From Mesorhizobium sp. (GTDB taxonomy: Bacteria > Pseudomonadota > Alphaproteobacteria > Rhizobiales > Rhizobiaceae), in NCBI RefSeq assembly GCF_017306545.1, contig NZ_JAFKID010000008.1:117534-181533 (forward strand): 64,000 bases of DNA, read 5' to 3'. The stretch's first letter is position 1. Each line of letters starts with the position of its first letter. The position numbers were made by a program, and so were the translations under genes. The notes under the pieces were generated by a model. That model had not been told where the DNA came from. It made no database searches and worked only from the letters and a program-made list of their open reading frames with translations. Of this stretch, positions 17,368 to 25,756 are shown one piece after another.

Positions 17368-18624
17368 TCAGCGCTGCCGTTCTGTTCCGCCCAACGCCGC
17401 CAGGGTCGACGCAAGCAGCATCTGTGCGCCGGCGACGGAATGCTCCGGCTCAACGTATTCTGCCTCGTTGTGGCTGAGGCCGTCGCGGCAGGGCACGAAG
17501 ATCATCGCCGCCGGCGTGACGCGGGCGAGGAACAGCGCGTCGTGAAAGGCACCGGAGAGCATCGGCTTCCACGCGAGCCCTGCGTCGGCGGCCGCATCTC
17601 GCAGGTGCTCCAGCAGCGGGGCCGAAAAAGTCGCCGGCGGCATGTCGAAGATGCGGCGCATCTCGCAGGCGCAGCCTCCTGCTTCCGCCGCCTGTGCGAG
17701 CGTGCTCCCGATCAGCGCCTCAAAGCGGTCAAGCACGGCGGTTTCGGGGTGGCGCAGGTCGACGGTGAAGGACACCTTTTCGGGGATGGCGTTGACTGCG
17801 CCGGGCTCCACCGAAAATCGGCCGACGGTGAAGCGGGCGCGTTCGTCGCCCGGCATGACGGCGGCATAGAGCCTGTCCAGCCCGCGCACGGCGGCAGCCA
17901 TGGCGTCGCGGCGGAAGGCGAGCGCCGTCGTGCCGGCATGGGCGGCCTGGCCGGTGATCGCGACTTCCAGCCAGCGCGTGCCCTGTATGCCTTCGACGAT
18001 GCCGATCGGGATGCTTTCGCGCTCCAGCGACGGTCCCTGCTCGATGTGCAGTTCGATATAGGCGGCGACGGGAAAGCCGAGTGGCCGCATCGCCGCCTCG
18101 GGCAGCGCAGCCAGCGTCGCTTCCAGTTCCTGTGAAAACAATGCGCCGTCATGGCCGCGCAAGGTGGCCCATTGCGCCGGGATCGCACCGGCCGCAAAGG
18201 CCATGGAGCCCATGCAGCCGGGCTGGTAGTGGCTGCCTTCCTCGTTCGTCCAGGCGACGACCTCGACCGGCGCGGGCGTCTCCACGCCGGCGTCCTCCAA
18301 CGCTTCCAGGGCCTCGAAGGCGGCCAGCGTGCCCAGCGCGCCGTCGAAGCGGCCGCCGGTCAGTTGGCTATCGAGATGGCTGCCGATGAGCAGCGGTGGC
18401 CGGGAATCGTCCCGGCCCGGACGCCGTACGAACAGGTTGGCGACGGCGTCCTGATAGACGGCGAAGCCGCGCGCGGCGGCAAGCCCGGCAAGCAGGCGGC
18501 GCGCCTCGCGGTCCTCGCTGGTCAGCGCCTGCCTGTTGACGCCGCCCTTCGCGGTGCCGCCGATCCGCGCGAAGGCGTCCAGCCGGCCAAGCAGCCGCGC
18601 TGCGTCGATCCGCGGCGCGCTCAT
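17368..18624 (-). CDS. M20-family Zn amidohydrolase (N-carbamoyl-L-amino-acid hydrolase/allantoate amidohydrolase)
   Basis: A 418-residue dinuclear-metal amidohydrolase. Metal ligands are visible in IGSHLDSQLTGGRFDGALG (His, Asp), WTNEEGSHYQPG (Glu), YIELHIEQGPSLE (His) and DGLSHNEAEYVEPEH (His). The dimerisation domain carries ITGQAAHAGTT. This pattern belongs to carbamoylases, allantoate and ureidoglycine amidohydrolases, which cannot be separated by eye. The ATG at 18624 overlaps the TenA-like stop (ATGA). It is the last gene of the minus-strand cluster that includes BtpA and the LacI-controlled importer, and suggests a ureido- or carbamoyl-containing intermediate. Confidence 0.9.
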   Translation of the reverse strand: MSAPRIDAARLLGRLDAFARIGGTAKGGVNRQALTSEDREARRLLAGLAAARGFAVYQDAVANLFVRRPGRDDSRPPLLIGSHLDSQLTGGRFDGALGTLAAFEALEALEDAGVETPAPVEVVAWTNEEGSHYQPGCMGSMAFAAGAIPAQWATLRGHDGALFSQELEATLAALPEAAMRPLGFPVAAYIELHIEQGPSLERESIPIGIVEGIQGTRWLEVAITGQAAHAGTTALAFRRDAMAAAVRGLDRLYAAVMPGDERARFTVGRFSVEPGAVNAIPEKVSFTVDLRHPETAVLDRFEALIGSTLAQAAEAGGCACEMRRIFDMPPATFSAPLLEHLRDAAADAGLAWKPMLSGAFHDALFLARVTPAAMIFVPCRDGLSHNEAEYVEPEHSVAGAQMLLASTLAALGGTERQR

Positions 18625-19289
18625 GCCGCCGCCTCGCCAACCGGCCCGTAGGCGGCTTCGTGAAAGGCGATTTCCAGCTCCTGCACACGGCCGAAGACCC
18701 CGCTCAGCCGTGCCCGCGTCGCCTCGTCCAGCCCGCCATCCGCTGCGTCGATCTGGTCGCGCAGCCATCGCGCCTGCGCGGCGAAGGCGTCGTCGGCGTG
18801 CATGGCCACCCATTCGCGCAGCAGCGGGTCGGCGATCGGCGCGGCGGCGACGCGCCTCGACCATGTCCAGTACATCCATTCGGCCGCGAACATCGCCGCC
18901 GCGATGTCGAGGAAGGAGCCCTTCTCGGCGATCTCCAGCATGCCGGCGCGGAACGCCTCGACACGCGGTTCGGCGAGGTCGAAGCGCTCCGGCTTGATGC
19001 CGCGCTGGGCAAACGTGCGCTCGAAATAGGCGACCTGCCGGTTGGCCAGTGCGTCCAGCACGCCGATCAGCCAGCGTTTCTGCTTGATCGTGCCGGCCTT
19101 GGCGGTAGCCAGCGCGAAGATCGAGATGGCGGTGTCGACGAAGGCGCCCTCGTAGACCAGATAGCGGTCAAACGCCTCCGCAGGCAGCAGCCCGCGCTCG
19201 ATGTCGGTGGTGAAGCGATGGCTGACCATCGCCTCGAACACGGCCGCGTTCTCGCGCAAGAAGCGCTCCGACAGGGTTTCCCGCGCCAT
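18621..19289 (-). CDS. TenA-family protein lacking the catalytic cysteine (TenA_E-like)
   Basis: A 222-residue all-helical protein of the TenA/thiaminase-II family: FEAMVSHRFTTDIERGLLPAEAFDRYLVYEGAFVDTAISIFALA, then FLDIAAAMFAAEWMYWTWS, and the late WVAMHADDAFAAQARWL. No cysteine occurs in the whole protein. Where thiaminase-II enzymes have an active-site Cys, this one has an AEW triplet, as in the TenA_E branch that uses Glu. It is therefore unlikely to be a classical thiaminase and probably acts on another nitrogen heterocycle or amide. It lies 5 bp after btpA and overlaps the amidohydrolase start. Confidence 0.82.
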   Translation of the reverse strand: MARETLSERFLRENAAVFEAMVSHRFTTDIERGLLPAEAFDRYLVYEGAFVDTAISIFALATAKAGTIKQKRWLIGVLDALANRQVAYFERTFAQRGIKPERFDLAEPRVEAFRAGMLEIAEKGSFLDIAAAMFAAEWMYWTWSRRVAAAPIADPLLREWVAMHADDAFAAQARWLRDQIDAADGGLDEATRARLSGVFGRVQELEIAFHEAAYGPVGEAAA

Positions 19290-19294
19290 CCCGC

Positions 19295-20137
19295 TCAGGC
19301 TCCCAGCGCCGGCTCGGCCGCCGCGCGAAAGGCGCGCACGCGCTCGATGTCGACCGGGTTCCACCACACGCCGCCTTCCTTCAGCGAGGAGGCGACGATG
19401 ACGCCGCTGGTGCGCTTGAGGATCTCCACGACGTTGGTCCTGTCGACGCCCGAACCGACCAGCAGCGGCAGGTGGGTGGCGGCGGCAATCTCCTCGATCT
19501 CCTCGACGGTGGCCGCGTTGCCGGTGCGCTGGCCGGTGGCGATGATGCCGTCGGCGTCGAAGAAGGCGAGGTCGCGCGTCAACTCGGCGATGGACCGGTC
19601 GGCGACGATGGCATGGCTGCCGTGCTTGACGTGGCTGTCGGCGAAGACCTTGACGTGCTCGGCGCGAAGCGCCGAGCGGTAGCGCATCGCCTCGGCGGCG
19701 CGGCCCTCCATGAAGCCCTCGTTGGCGACATAGGCGTTCGCCCACTGGTTGACGCGGATGAACCGCGCGCCGCCGGCCATGGCGATGGCGATGGCCGGGA
19801 TCGGCGCGTTGGCAAGTACGTTGACGCCGAGCGGCACGCCGAGGGCGCGCCCGATGCGGTCGGTCACGACCGCCATGAAGGCGGCTGTCTCGCAGCCGAT
19901 GTCCTCGGGCTTTGAGAACGGCACGTCGCCGTGGTTCTCGACCATCAGGCCGTGCATGCCGCCTTCGATCAGGGCTTCGGCATCGCGCATGCAGGCGTCG
20001 TAGACGGTGTCCATCGCGGCGCCCCGGTAGCGCGGCGCGCCGGGAAAGGCCGGGCAATGGATCATGCCGATCAGCGCCTTGTCGCGCCCGAATATTTCCC
20101 TTATGGCGCTGCCGGTATTGTTCGAGATTTCCTGCAT
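19295..20137 (-). CDS. BtpA/SgcQ-family TIM-barrel protein
   Basis: A 280-residue protein of the BtpA family. Diagnostic segments are ALIGMIHCPAFPGAPRY, GGMHGLMVENHGDVPF, VPLGVNVLANAPIPAIAIA, ARFIRVNQWANAYVANEG and PLLVGSGVDRTNVVEILKR, which place it among phosphate-binding TIM barrels. BtpA was first linked to photosystem I stability in cyanobacteria, while SgcQ belongs to a sugar operon; in heterotrophs the reaction is unknown. The ATG at 20137 has an AGGA site 9 bp upstream; an earlier ATG at 20164 has none and would overlap the divergent kinase start. Confidence 0.85.
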   Translation of the reverse strand: MQEISNNTGSAIREIFGRDKALIGMIHCPAFPGAPRYRGAAMDTVYDACMRDAEALIEGGMHGLMVENHGDVPFSKPEDIGCETAAFMAVVTDRIGRALGVPLGVNVLANAPIPAIAIAMAGGARFIRVNQWANAYVANEGFMEGRAAEAMRYRSALRAEHVKVFADSHVKHGSHAIVADRSIAELTRDLAFFDADGIIATGQRTGNAATVEEIEEIAAATHLPLLVGSGVDRTNVVEILKRTSGVIVASSLKEGGVWWNPVDIERVRAFRAAAEPALGA

Positions 20138-20162
20138 TTCAAAGTCCTTCGGAAAAGTGTCC

Positions 20163-21062
20163 ATGCACGCTTACGTCATCGGAAACGTGGCGGTCGACGA
20201 GACCATCCGGGTCGATCAGTGGCCGATGGCGGGCGCCTCGATCTTCGGCAGCCATGGCTCCAGCGACCTGGGCGGCAAGGGCGCCAACCAGGCGGTCGTC
20301 ATGGCCCGCTGCGGCCTGCCGACGACGCTGGTGGCGCCGGTGGGCGACGGCTTCCGCGCCCGCAACATCGCCGAGCGGCTGGCGGCCGAGCCCGTCGAAA
20401 GCCGGCTGGTGCGGCTCGCCGGCCGGGCCACCGACTTCTCCATCATATTCACGACACCGGATGGGGAGAACGCCATCGTCACCACGACGGATGCGGCGGA
20501 AAACCTGCGGCCCGAGGACGCGCTGCCGGCGCTGGAAGCGGCTCGGCCGGGCGATCTCGCCGTCTTCCAGGGCAACCTGAACGGACCGACGACCGAGGCG
20601 CTGCTCGGCGAAGCGCGCAGGCGCGGCATGGCGACGGCCTTCAACCCGTCGCCGCTCAGGCCCGGCTTCGGCGCCCTGTGGCCGCTGGTCGACATCGCCT
20701 TCCTGAACGCCGGCGAGGCGCAGGCGCTGACCGGCGCCGGCGGCGCGGACGCCGCCGCCGCGCTGCATGCGCTGGGCGTCCGCGACGTGGTGCTGACGCT
20801 GGGCGCCGGCGGCGCCCTGCTTTCCGGCGGCGGACGCACGGCCAGCGTGCCCGCCGCCCGCGCCGAGGCGGTGGACACAACCGGCGCCGGCGACACCTTC
20901 ATGGGCGCCGCGCTCGCCTCCGCCTTCCTGCGTGGTACGCGCCTCGACGAACTGGCGCTGGTCCATGCGGCAGCCGCCAGCGCGCTCACCGTCTCGCGCA
21001 AGGGCGCGCTGGGCGCCTTCCCGAGCGTCGAGGAGATGCGCGCGATCCTCGGGCAAGGCTAG
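20163..21062 (+). CDS. PfkB-family carbohydrate kinase (ribokinase-like)
   Basis: A 299-residue kinase with the PfkB signatures: DLGGKGANQAVVMARCG near residue 40 and the anion-hole/catalytic motif DTTGAGDTFMGAAL near residue 240, whose GAGD Asp is the catalytic base. It phosphorylates a sugar, nucleoside or similar alcohol; the substrate cannot be read from sequence. It is the only plus-strand gene in this block. Its ATG lies 25 bp from the divergent BtpA start, and its stop overlaps the convergent GATase-like gene by 4 bp, so its promoter must lie inside the BtpA coding region. Confidence 0.9.
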   Translation: MHAYVIGNVAVDETIRVDQWPMAGASIFGSHGSSDLGGKGANQAVVMARCGLPTTLVAPVGDGFRARNIAERLAAEPVESRLVRLAGRATDFSIIFTTPDGENAIVTTTDAAENLRPEDALPALEAARPGDLAVFQGNLNGPTTEALLGEARRRGMATAFNPSPLRPGFGALWPLVDIAFLNAGEAQALTGAGGADAAAALHALGVRDVVLTLGAGGALLSGGGRTASVPAARAEAVDTTGAGDTFMGAALASAFLRGTRLDELALVHAAAASALTVSRKGALGAFPSVEEMRAILGQG

Positions 21063-21829
21063 CGCTTTTCGGCCGTCAGCCAGCCGAGGATGTTCTTCCA
21101 CAGCCTGCCGTAGCCTTCCCAGGCGCAGAACTCCGGCGACAGCCAGTGCGGGCCGATGTCGGAGGTCCAGGCGGCCGTGCGGCCCTTGCCGTGCCCGCCC
21201 AGCACCAGCAGCGGATGGCCGCCCTGGTCTTGCGGCAGGCGTGCGACCAGTTCGGCACCCTCGCGCAGCTCCACCTCGTTGACGCCGAGCAGCGGCGGCC
21301 AGGCCCGGCCGGTCAGGCCCGCCATCACCGGATGGTCCGCGGCGACGACCTGGGCCACCGTGCCCTCGGGCATCTCGACGCGGTCGTCATAGGGCAGGCA
21401 GGTGACGGGCAGCGTGTCCTCGACGGCGGTGCGGCGCCAGCGCGCCTTGCCGTCGATGCCCTGGAAGGAGAAGTAGCCGCCGACCATGAGCAGACCGCCG
21501 CCCTTCTCCACCCATGCCTTGATGAGCTTCAGCCGGTTCGGCACGGTGCGCGAATGCAGCCACACGTCGGGCGGCAAAAGCAGCGTGTTGGCGCCGATGT
21601 CCGACAGGATGACGGCGTCGTAGGCGTCGAGCCCGGCCATTTCGAACGGGAACTGCTCGGCCGCCTCATGCGCGGGCATGTAGGTCAGCTCGAATTCCGA
21701 GCCCTTGAGCGCCTTCACCAGCGGCTCGGCGCCGAGATGGAAGGTGACGGAGCCGAACTGGTCGAAGCCCTTGTAGTGGGTGGCGGAACTGACCCAGCTT
21801 TCGCCGACGAGGAGAACCTTCTTTGTCAT
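21059..21829 (-). CDS. Class I glutamine-amidotransferase-like protein (PF07090-type)
   Basis: A 256-residue protein with the fold of class I glutamine amidotransferases: KVLLVGESWVSSATHYKGFDQF, the YDAVILSDIGANTLLLPP strand-loop, WVEKGGGLLMVGGYFSFQG and the late GKGRTAAWTSDIGPHWLSPEF. The nucleophile-elbow Cys of true GATases is replaced by Gly/Tyr (MVGGYFSF), so a glutaminase reaction is unlikely; this matches the putative amidotransferase-like family of unknown function. It lies 41 bp after the phosphotriesterase-like gene, in the same importer operon. Confidence 0.8.
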   Translation of the reverse strand: MTKKVLLVGESWVSSATHYKGFDQFGSVTFHLGAEPLVKALKGSEFELTYMPAHEAAEQFPFEMAGLDAYDAVILSDIGANTLLLPPDVWLHSRTVPNRLKLIKAWVEKGGGLLMVGGYFSFQGIDGKARWRRTAVEDTLPVTCLPYDDRVEMPEGTVAQVVAADHPVMAGLTGRAWPPLLGVNEVELREGAELVARLPQDQGGHPLLVLGGHGKGRTAAWTSDIGPHWLSPEFCAWEGYGRLWKNILGWLTAEKR

Positions 21830-21870
21830 ATCGTCTTTCGCTTTCTGTCTTCAAGAAATGGGAACCCGCC

Positions 21871-22941
21871 TCAGACGCTCGCATCGAAGACCGAGCGCGG
21901 ATTGTCGTGCATCAGGCGCGCAAGAGCTGTTTCCGCCACGCCGTGCCGCTTCAGCCGCGGCAGGAAATGCTTTGGCACGAAGGCATAGCCGTTGCCGCCA
22001 TAGTGGGTCAGCATCATCTTCAGGAACACGTCGTGCGAGACGAGGATGCGGTCCAGATAGCCGGCGTCGATCAGCCGCACGATGCCAAGCGCCGCCTCCT
22101 CGTCGCTCGGGCACTGTACCTGCTGGTCGGCGTAGAAGAAATCCATGCCGATCATGTCGTATTCGATGAAGGCGCCGCGCGCCGCTAGCGACGACTGGTA
22201 GGCGAAGTCGGCATGGGAGGGGTTCATGTGGCACAGCACCGTGTGGCGCAGTTCCGCTCCCTCCTCCTCGACGATGTCGAGCACCTTGTGGCCGAAGCGG
22301 AACCAGCCGGGCAGATGCACCATCAGCGGCAGGCCGGTCAGCTTCTGCGCGCGAGCGGCCCCGCGCAGCGACTTTTCCTCGGCCTTGGTGAAATCGGCGG
22401 AGACGCCGATCTCGCCGATCAGGCCGATCCTGACGCCGCTGTCGTCGACGCCGTCGACCGACTCGCGCACGATCTCGGCGGCGATGTCGTCCACCGACAT
22501 CGCCGCCACCTTCGCCGGGTGGGAGGATGCGAGGTAGTAGCCGGCGCCCATGACGATGTTGAGCCCGGTGGCCTGCGACACTCGCCGCATGGCGAGCGGA
22601 TCGCGGCCGATGCCCTGGCAGGTCGGCTCGACCAGGGTGCGCCCGCCGATCGCCGCGAACTGCGCCAGTTCCTTGATCGCCATGGCCTCGTCGTCGAGCG
22701 TGATGTTGTGCCGGTTGACGAAGGGGTCCTGCCGAAGCTCCGACAGGATCTCCATGCACACGAAGCCGCCGGCCAGATACTGCCGCTCCGGCTCCTTCGG
22801 CTTGTGCCACCAGCACAGGCAGTCGTTCAGCACATGCTCGTGCATCAGCGTCATGCCGAGGTCGGAGGCCGCGACGGGGCCTGCGACCGTCATCACCTTG
22901 CCGGAGCGGACATGCGCCTCCGATAGCGGGCCCGCGCTCAT
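21871..22941 (-). CDS. Phosphotriesterase-family hydrolase (PTE homology/lactonase-like)
   Basis: A 356-residue amidohydrolase-superfamily barrel. Metal-site elements are LMHEHV (HxH near residue 33), a bridging Glu in GLIGEIGVSADF instead of carboxylated Lys, PLMVHLPGW, TVLCHMNPSHADF and the Asp in RILVSHDVFLKMML. These match PTE-related proteins (Php, phosphotriesterase-like lactonases). Members hydrolyse lactones or phospho/carboxyl esters rather than pesticides. The ATG overlaps the permease stop by 4 bp, so it belongs to the LacI-controlled importer operon; an ester or lactone imported by it is the likely substrate. Confidence 0.9.
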   Translation of the reverse strand: MSAGPLSEAHVRSGKVMTVAGPVAASDLGMTLMHEHVLNDCLCWWHKPKEPERQYLAGGFVCMEILSELRQDPFVNRHNITLDDEAMAIKELAQFAAIGGRTLVEPTCQGIGRDPLAMRRVSQATGLNIVMGAGYYLASSHPAKVAAMSVDDIAAEIVRESVDGVDDSGVRIGLIGEIGVSADFTKAEEKSLRGAARAQKLTGLPLMVHLPGWFRFGHKVLDIVEEEGAELRHTVLCHMNPSHADFAYQSSLAARGAFIEYDMIGMDFFYADQQVQCPSDEEAALGIVRLIDAGYLDRILVSHDVFLKMMLTHYGGNGYAFVPKHFLPRLKRHGVAETALARLMHDNPRSVFDASV

Positions 22942-23951
22942 TTCGCCTTGCTCCGCGCCAGGCCGGGGAGCCGGAATTTCGCGTTGAAGATGCGCGTGTT
23001 CAGCCAGATGGCGATCAGGATGATGGCGCCGGTGACGATCTGGGTGAAGAACGGCGAGATGTGCATGAGGATGAGGCCGTTGCCGATGACCGCAATGGTC
23101 AGCGTTCCCAGCACCGTGCCCAGCATCGTGCCGCGGCCGCCCATCAGGGACGTGCCGCCGAGCACCACCGCCGCGATCACCTGCAACTCGAAGCCGACGG
23201 CCGCGTTGGAGGAGCCGGACCCCAGCCGGGCGGCGATCAGCAGGCCGGCGATGGCGCAGGAGATGCCCGAGACCATGTAGACCGAGGCGACGATCCAGCG
23301 CGCCGGCATGCCGACGCGGCGGGCCGCCTCCATGTTGGAGCCGACGGCCACCACCCGCCGGCCGTAGCGCGTCGAGCGGATGACGACGTAGCCGATGACG
23401 GCGATGGCCACGGCGATGAGTGCCGGAACCGGGATTCCGAAAAGGTCGCCGCGACCGAGCACGAAGAAGCCGGGCACGTTCTCGATCGGAATCGAGTAGC
23501 CTTGTGTCAGATAGAGCGCCAGTCCGCGCAGGATCGACAGGCCGGCCAGCGTGACGATGAAGGAGGGAACGTCCTGGTAGGCGACGAACCAGCCCTGCGC
23601 CAGCCCGACCAGTGCGCCGAGCGCAAGCATCGCCAGCACGGCGATCGGCCAGGGAAGACCCGCTGCGATCAGGATGGCGACCAGCGCGTTGATGAGCGCG
23701 ATCATCGAGCCGACCGACAGGTCGATGCCGGCGGTGATGATGACCAGGGTCATCGCCACGGCGACAATCAGAATGGGCGCCGCTTGCCGCAGGACATTCA
23801 GGATGTTGCCGGTGGTGAGGAACGTGCTCGAGCCGATCGTAAAGAAGACGATGCAGGCGAGGAAGAAGATGGCGATGGAGAGGATCTGGGCGTTTTCCGA
23901 CAGGAAATCGGCCAGCGGAGATCCCTTCGCCCTTTCGGTGTAGACGGTCAT
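22938..23951 (-). CDS. Ribose-type ABC transporter permease (RbsC-like)
   Basis: A 337-residue membrane protein with about ten helices, the VAMTLVIITAGIDLSVGSMIAL motif and the AAVVLGGTSLMGGRGTMLGTVL loop typical of RbsC/FrcC permeases. Its ATG overlaps the upstream ATPase stop by one base (TGATG) and its stop overlaps the phosphotriesterase start, giving tight translational coupling on both sides. It pairs with the single-domain ATPase and the binding protein just upstream. Confidence 0.92.
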   Translation of the reverse strand: MTVYTERAKGSPLADFLSENAQILSIAIFFLACIVFFTIGSSTFLTTGNILNVLRQAAPILIVAVAMTLVIITAGIDLSVGSMIALINALVAILIAAGLPWPIAVLAMLALGALVGLAQGWFVAYQDVPSFIVTLAGLSILRGLALYLTQGYSIPIENVPGFFVLGRGDLFGIPVPALIAVAIAVIGYVVIRSTRYGRRVVAVGSNMEAARRVGMPARWIVASVYMVSGISCAIAGLLIAARLGSGSSNAAVGFELQVIAAVVLGGTSLMGGRGTMLGTVLGTLTIAVIGNGLILMHISPFFTQIVTGAIILIAIWLNTRIFNAKFRLPGLARSKAK

Positions 23952-24760
23952 CAGTGCGCGCCTTCCCCAACGATGAGCTTGACGATGTCTTCCAGATCCG
24001 TCTCGCCGATGCGGCGTTCTGCAACCTTGGTGCCTTCGTACATGACGGCGATGCGGTCGCAGACGCGAAACAGGTCCTGGAGGCGATGCGTGATGAGAAT
24101 GACGGAGACGCCGCGCGCCTTGACGCGATTGATCAGCGCCAAGACGGCCTCCACCTCGGCGACGGCGAGCGCCGAGGTGGGCTCGTCCATGATCAGCACT
24201 TTGGGTTGGAAAGCGGCGGCGCGGGCGATGGCGATCGCCTGCCGCTGGCCTCCGGACAGTTTTTCGACCTTCGCGGTGAGGCGTGGAATGCGGATTTCCA
24301 GCGCTTCCAGCATATGCTGCGCTCCTTCGAGCATCGCCTGATGGTCGAGGAACGGCCCTCTGGTGAGTTCGCGCCCGAGGAACAGATTGCCGACCACGTC
24401 GATATGGTCGCAGAGCGACAGGTCCTGGAACACCATCTCGATGTTTCTGGAACGGGCGTCGGCCGGGCCGGACAGCACGATCGGTTCGCCGTCGATGGTT
24501 ATGGTGCCGCCGTCGGGAATATAGGTGCCGGATATGATCTTGGTCAGCGTCGACTTGCCGGCGGCGTTGTCGCCGACAAGGCCCAGGCATTCGCCCGGAT
24601 AGATGTCGAGGTCGACGCCGCGCAGCGCTTGGTGCGAGCCGAAGGTTTTGACGATGCCGCGCAGCGAGACGCGCGGCGCCGCGCCCTCGGCAGGCCCGCC
24701 CGCAGGCCGGGGGGAATTCCCCCCGGCGGCGGCAGGCGTTGCTGCCCCGTTTGCGCTCAT
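23951..24760 (-). CDS. Sugar ABC transporter ATP-binding protein, single ABC domain (FrcA-like)
   Basis: A 269-residue ATPase of the one-domain FrcA type, not the double-domain RbsA type. A 30-residue Ala/Pro/Gly-rich N-terminal extension precedes the domain. Walker A is GDNAAGKST (Ala in place of the usual Gly), signature LSGGQRQAIAIARA, Walker B VLIMDEPTSAL and switch VILITHRLQDLF. Two copies should assemble with the permease. Its start overlaps the binding-protein stop by 4 bp. Confidence 0.92.
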   Translation of the reverse strand: MSANGAATPAAAGGNSPRPAGGPAEGAAPRVSLRGIVKTFGSHQALRGVDLDIYPGECLGLVGDNAAGKSTLTKIISGTYIPDGGTITIDGEPIVLSGPADARSRNIEMVFQDLSLCDHIDVVGNLFLGRELTRGPFLDHQAMLEGAQHMLEALEIRIPRLTAKVEKLSGGQRQAIAIARAAAFQPKVLIMDEPTSALAVAEVEAVLALINRVKARGVSVILITHRLQDLFRVCDRIAVMYEGTKVAERRIGETDLEDIVKLIVGEGAH

Positions 24761-25716
24761 TTGAAGACCGCCCGGTAGGGCTCGACATTGTCCTTGGTGA
24801 CGATGGTCACGGGGACCGAGATGGTCTTCTCGACGGTGCCGCCCTTGGTGATAGTGTCGAGCGCCTTGACGGCCGCCTCGCCCTCGCCGGCCGGGTCCTG
24901 CTGGACGACGGCGGCGACGTAGCCCTTGTCGATGCCGGCGATCGCCTGCGCTGTCAGGTCCCAGCCGAACACCTTGATCTGGTCCTGCTTGCCCTGGCTC
25001 TCGACGGCGGCGACGGCGCCGAGCAGCGCCGGCTCGCCAGTGGCGTAGATGGCGTTCATGTCGGGGTTGCCGGTGATCAGGTTCTCGGCGGCGGCGAGCG
25101 CGGTGTCCTGCACGTTCTGGCCGTCGACGACGCCTATGGTCTCGATGCCGTCCTTGCCCTTGATGGCGTCTTCAAAACCCTTCTGGCGCAGGTTCTGGAT
25201 GTAGGAGTTGAGCGCGCCGACGATGCCGACCTTGGCCTTGCCGCCCATGTTGGCCTTCACGTAGTCGAGGAAGTGGGCGCCCATGTCCGCGCCGGCCTTG
25301 CCGTTGTCGACGCCGATCTGCGCCTTCTGCGGGCCGTCGGGCAGGATGGCGTCGATGGCCACCACCGGGATGTTGGCGTCGGCTGCCTCCTTGACGGCCG
25401 GCATGATGCCGTTGACGTCGATGGCGACGACGATCAGCCCGTTCACCTTCTGCTGGATATAGGTCTCGATGGCGCTGTTCTGCGCGGCCGGATCGTTGTT
25501 GGCGTTGAAGATCACCAGCTTGGCGCCGACGGCATCGGCCGCCTTCTGCGCGCCTTCGTTGATCTGATTGAAGAACAGCGCCTGCTGGTTGATCTGCACC
25601 AGGGCGTAGGTCTTCTGGTCTTCGGCCGCGGCCGGCTGGAGCACGCCCGTAAACAGGCTGAGCGCGGTGAAGCCGAGAGCGGCGGTGAGGGTTCTGCGTG
25701 TCGTGGTCCAGGTCAT
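24757..25716 (-). CDS. Sugar ABC transporter substrate-binding protein (RbsB-like)
   Basis: A 319-residue periplasmic protein. The N-terminus MTWTTTRRTLTAALGFTALSLFTGVLQPAAA looks like a Sec signal with a possible Tat-like double Arg. The mature part is a ribose-type fold: TYALVQINQQALFFNQINEGAQKAADAVGAKLVIFNANNDPAAQNSAIETYI and NGLIVVAIDVNGIMPAVKEAADANIPVVAID. The ATG at 25716 follows a GGAGGAA ribosome site. It lies 40 bp after the LacI gene and opens the importer part of the operon. Confidence 0.92.
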   Translation of the reverse strand: MTWTTTRRTLTAALGFTALSLFTGVLQPAAAEDQKTYALVQINQQALFFNQINEGAQKAADAVGAKLVIFNANNDPAAQNSAIETYIQQKVNGLIVVAIDVNGIMPAVKEAADANIPVVAIDAILPDGPQKAQIGVDNGKAGADMGAHFLDYVKANMGGKAKVGIVGALNSYIQNLRQKGFEDAIKGKDGIETIGVVDGQNVQDTALAAAENLITGNPDMNAIYATGEPALLGAVAAVESQGKQDQIKVFGWDLTAQAIAGIDKGYVAAVVQQDPAGEGEAAVKALDTITKGGTVEKTISVPVTIVTKDNVEPYRAVFK

Positions 25717-25756
25717 GATTGGTCTTCCTCCGTAAGGTTTGTTCCCATTGCCGTTT

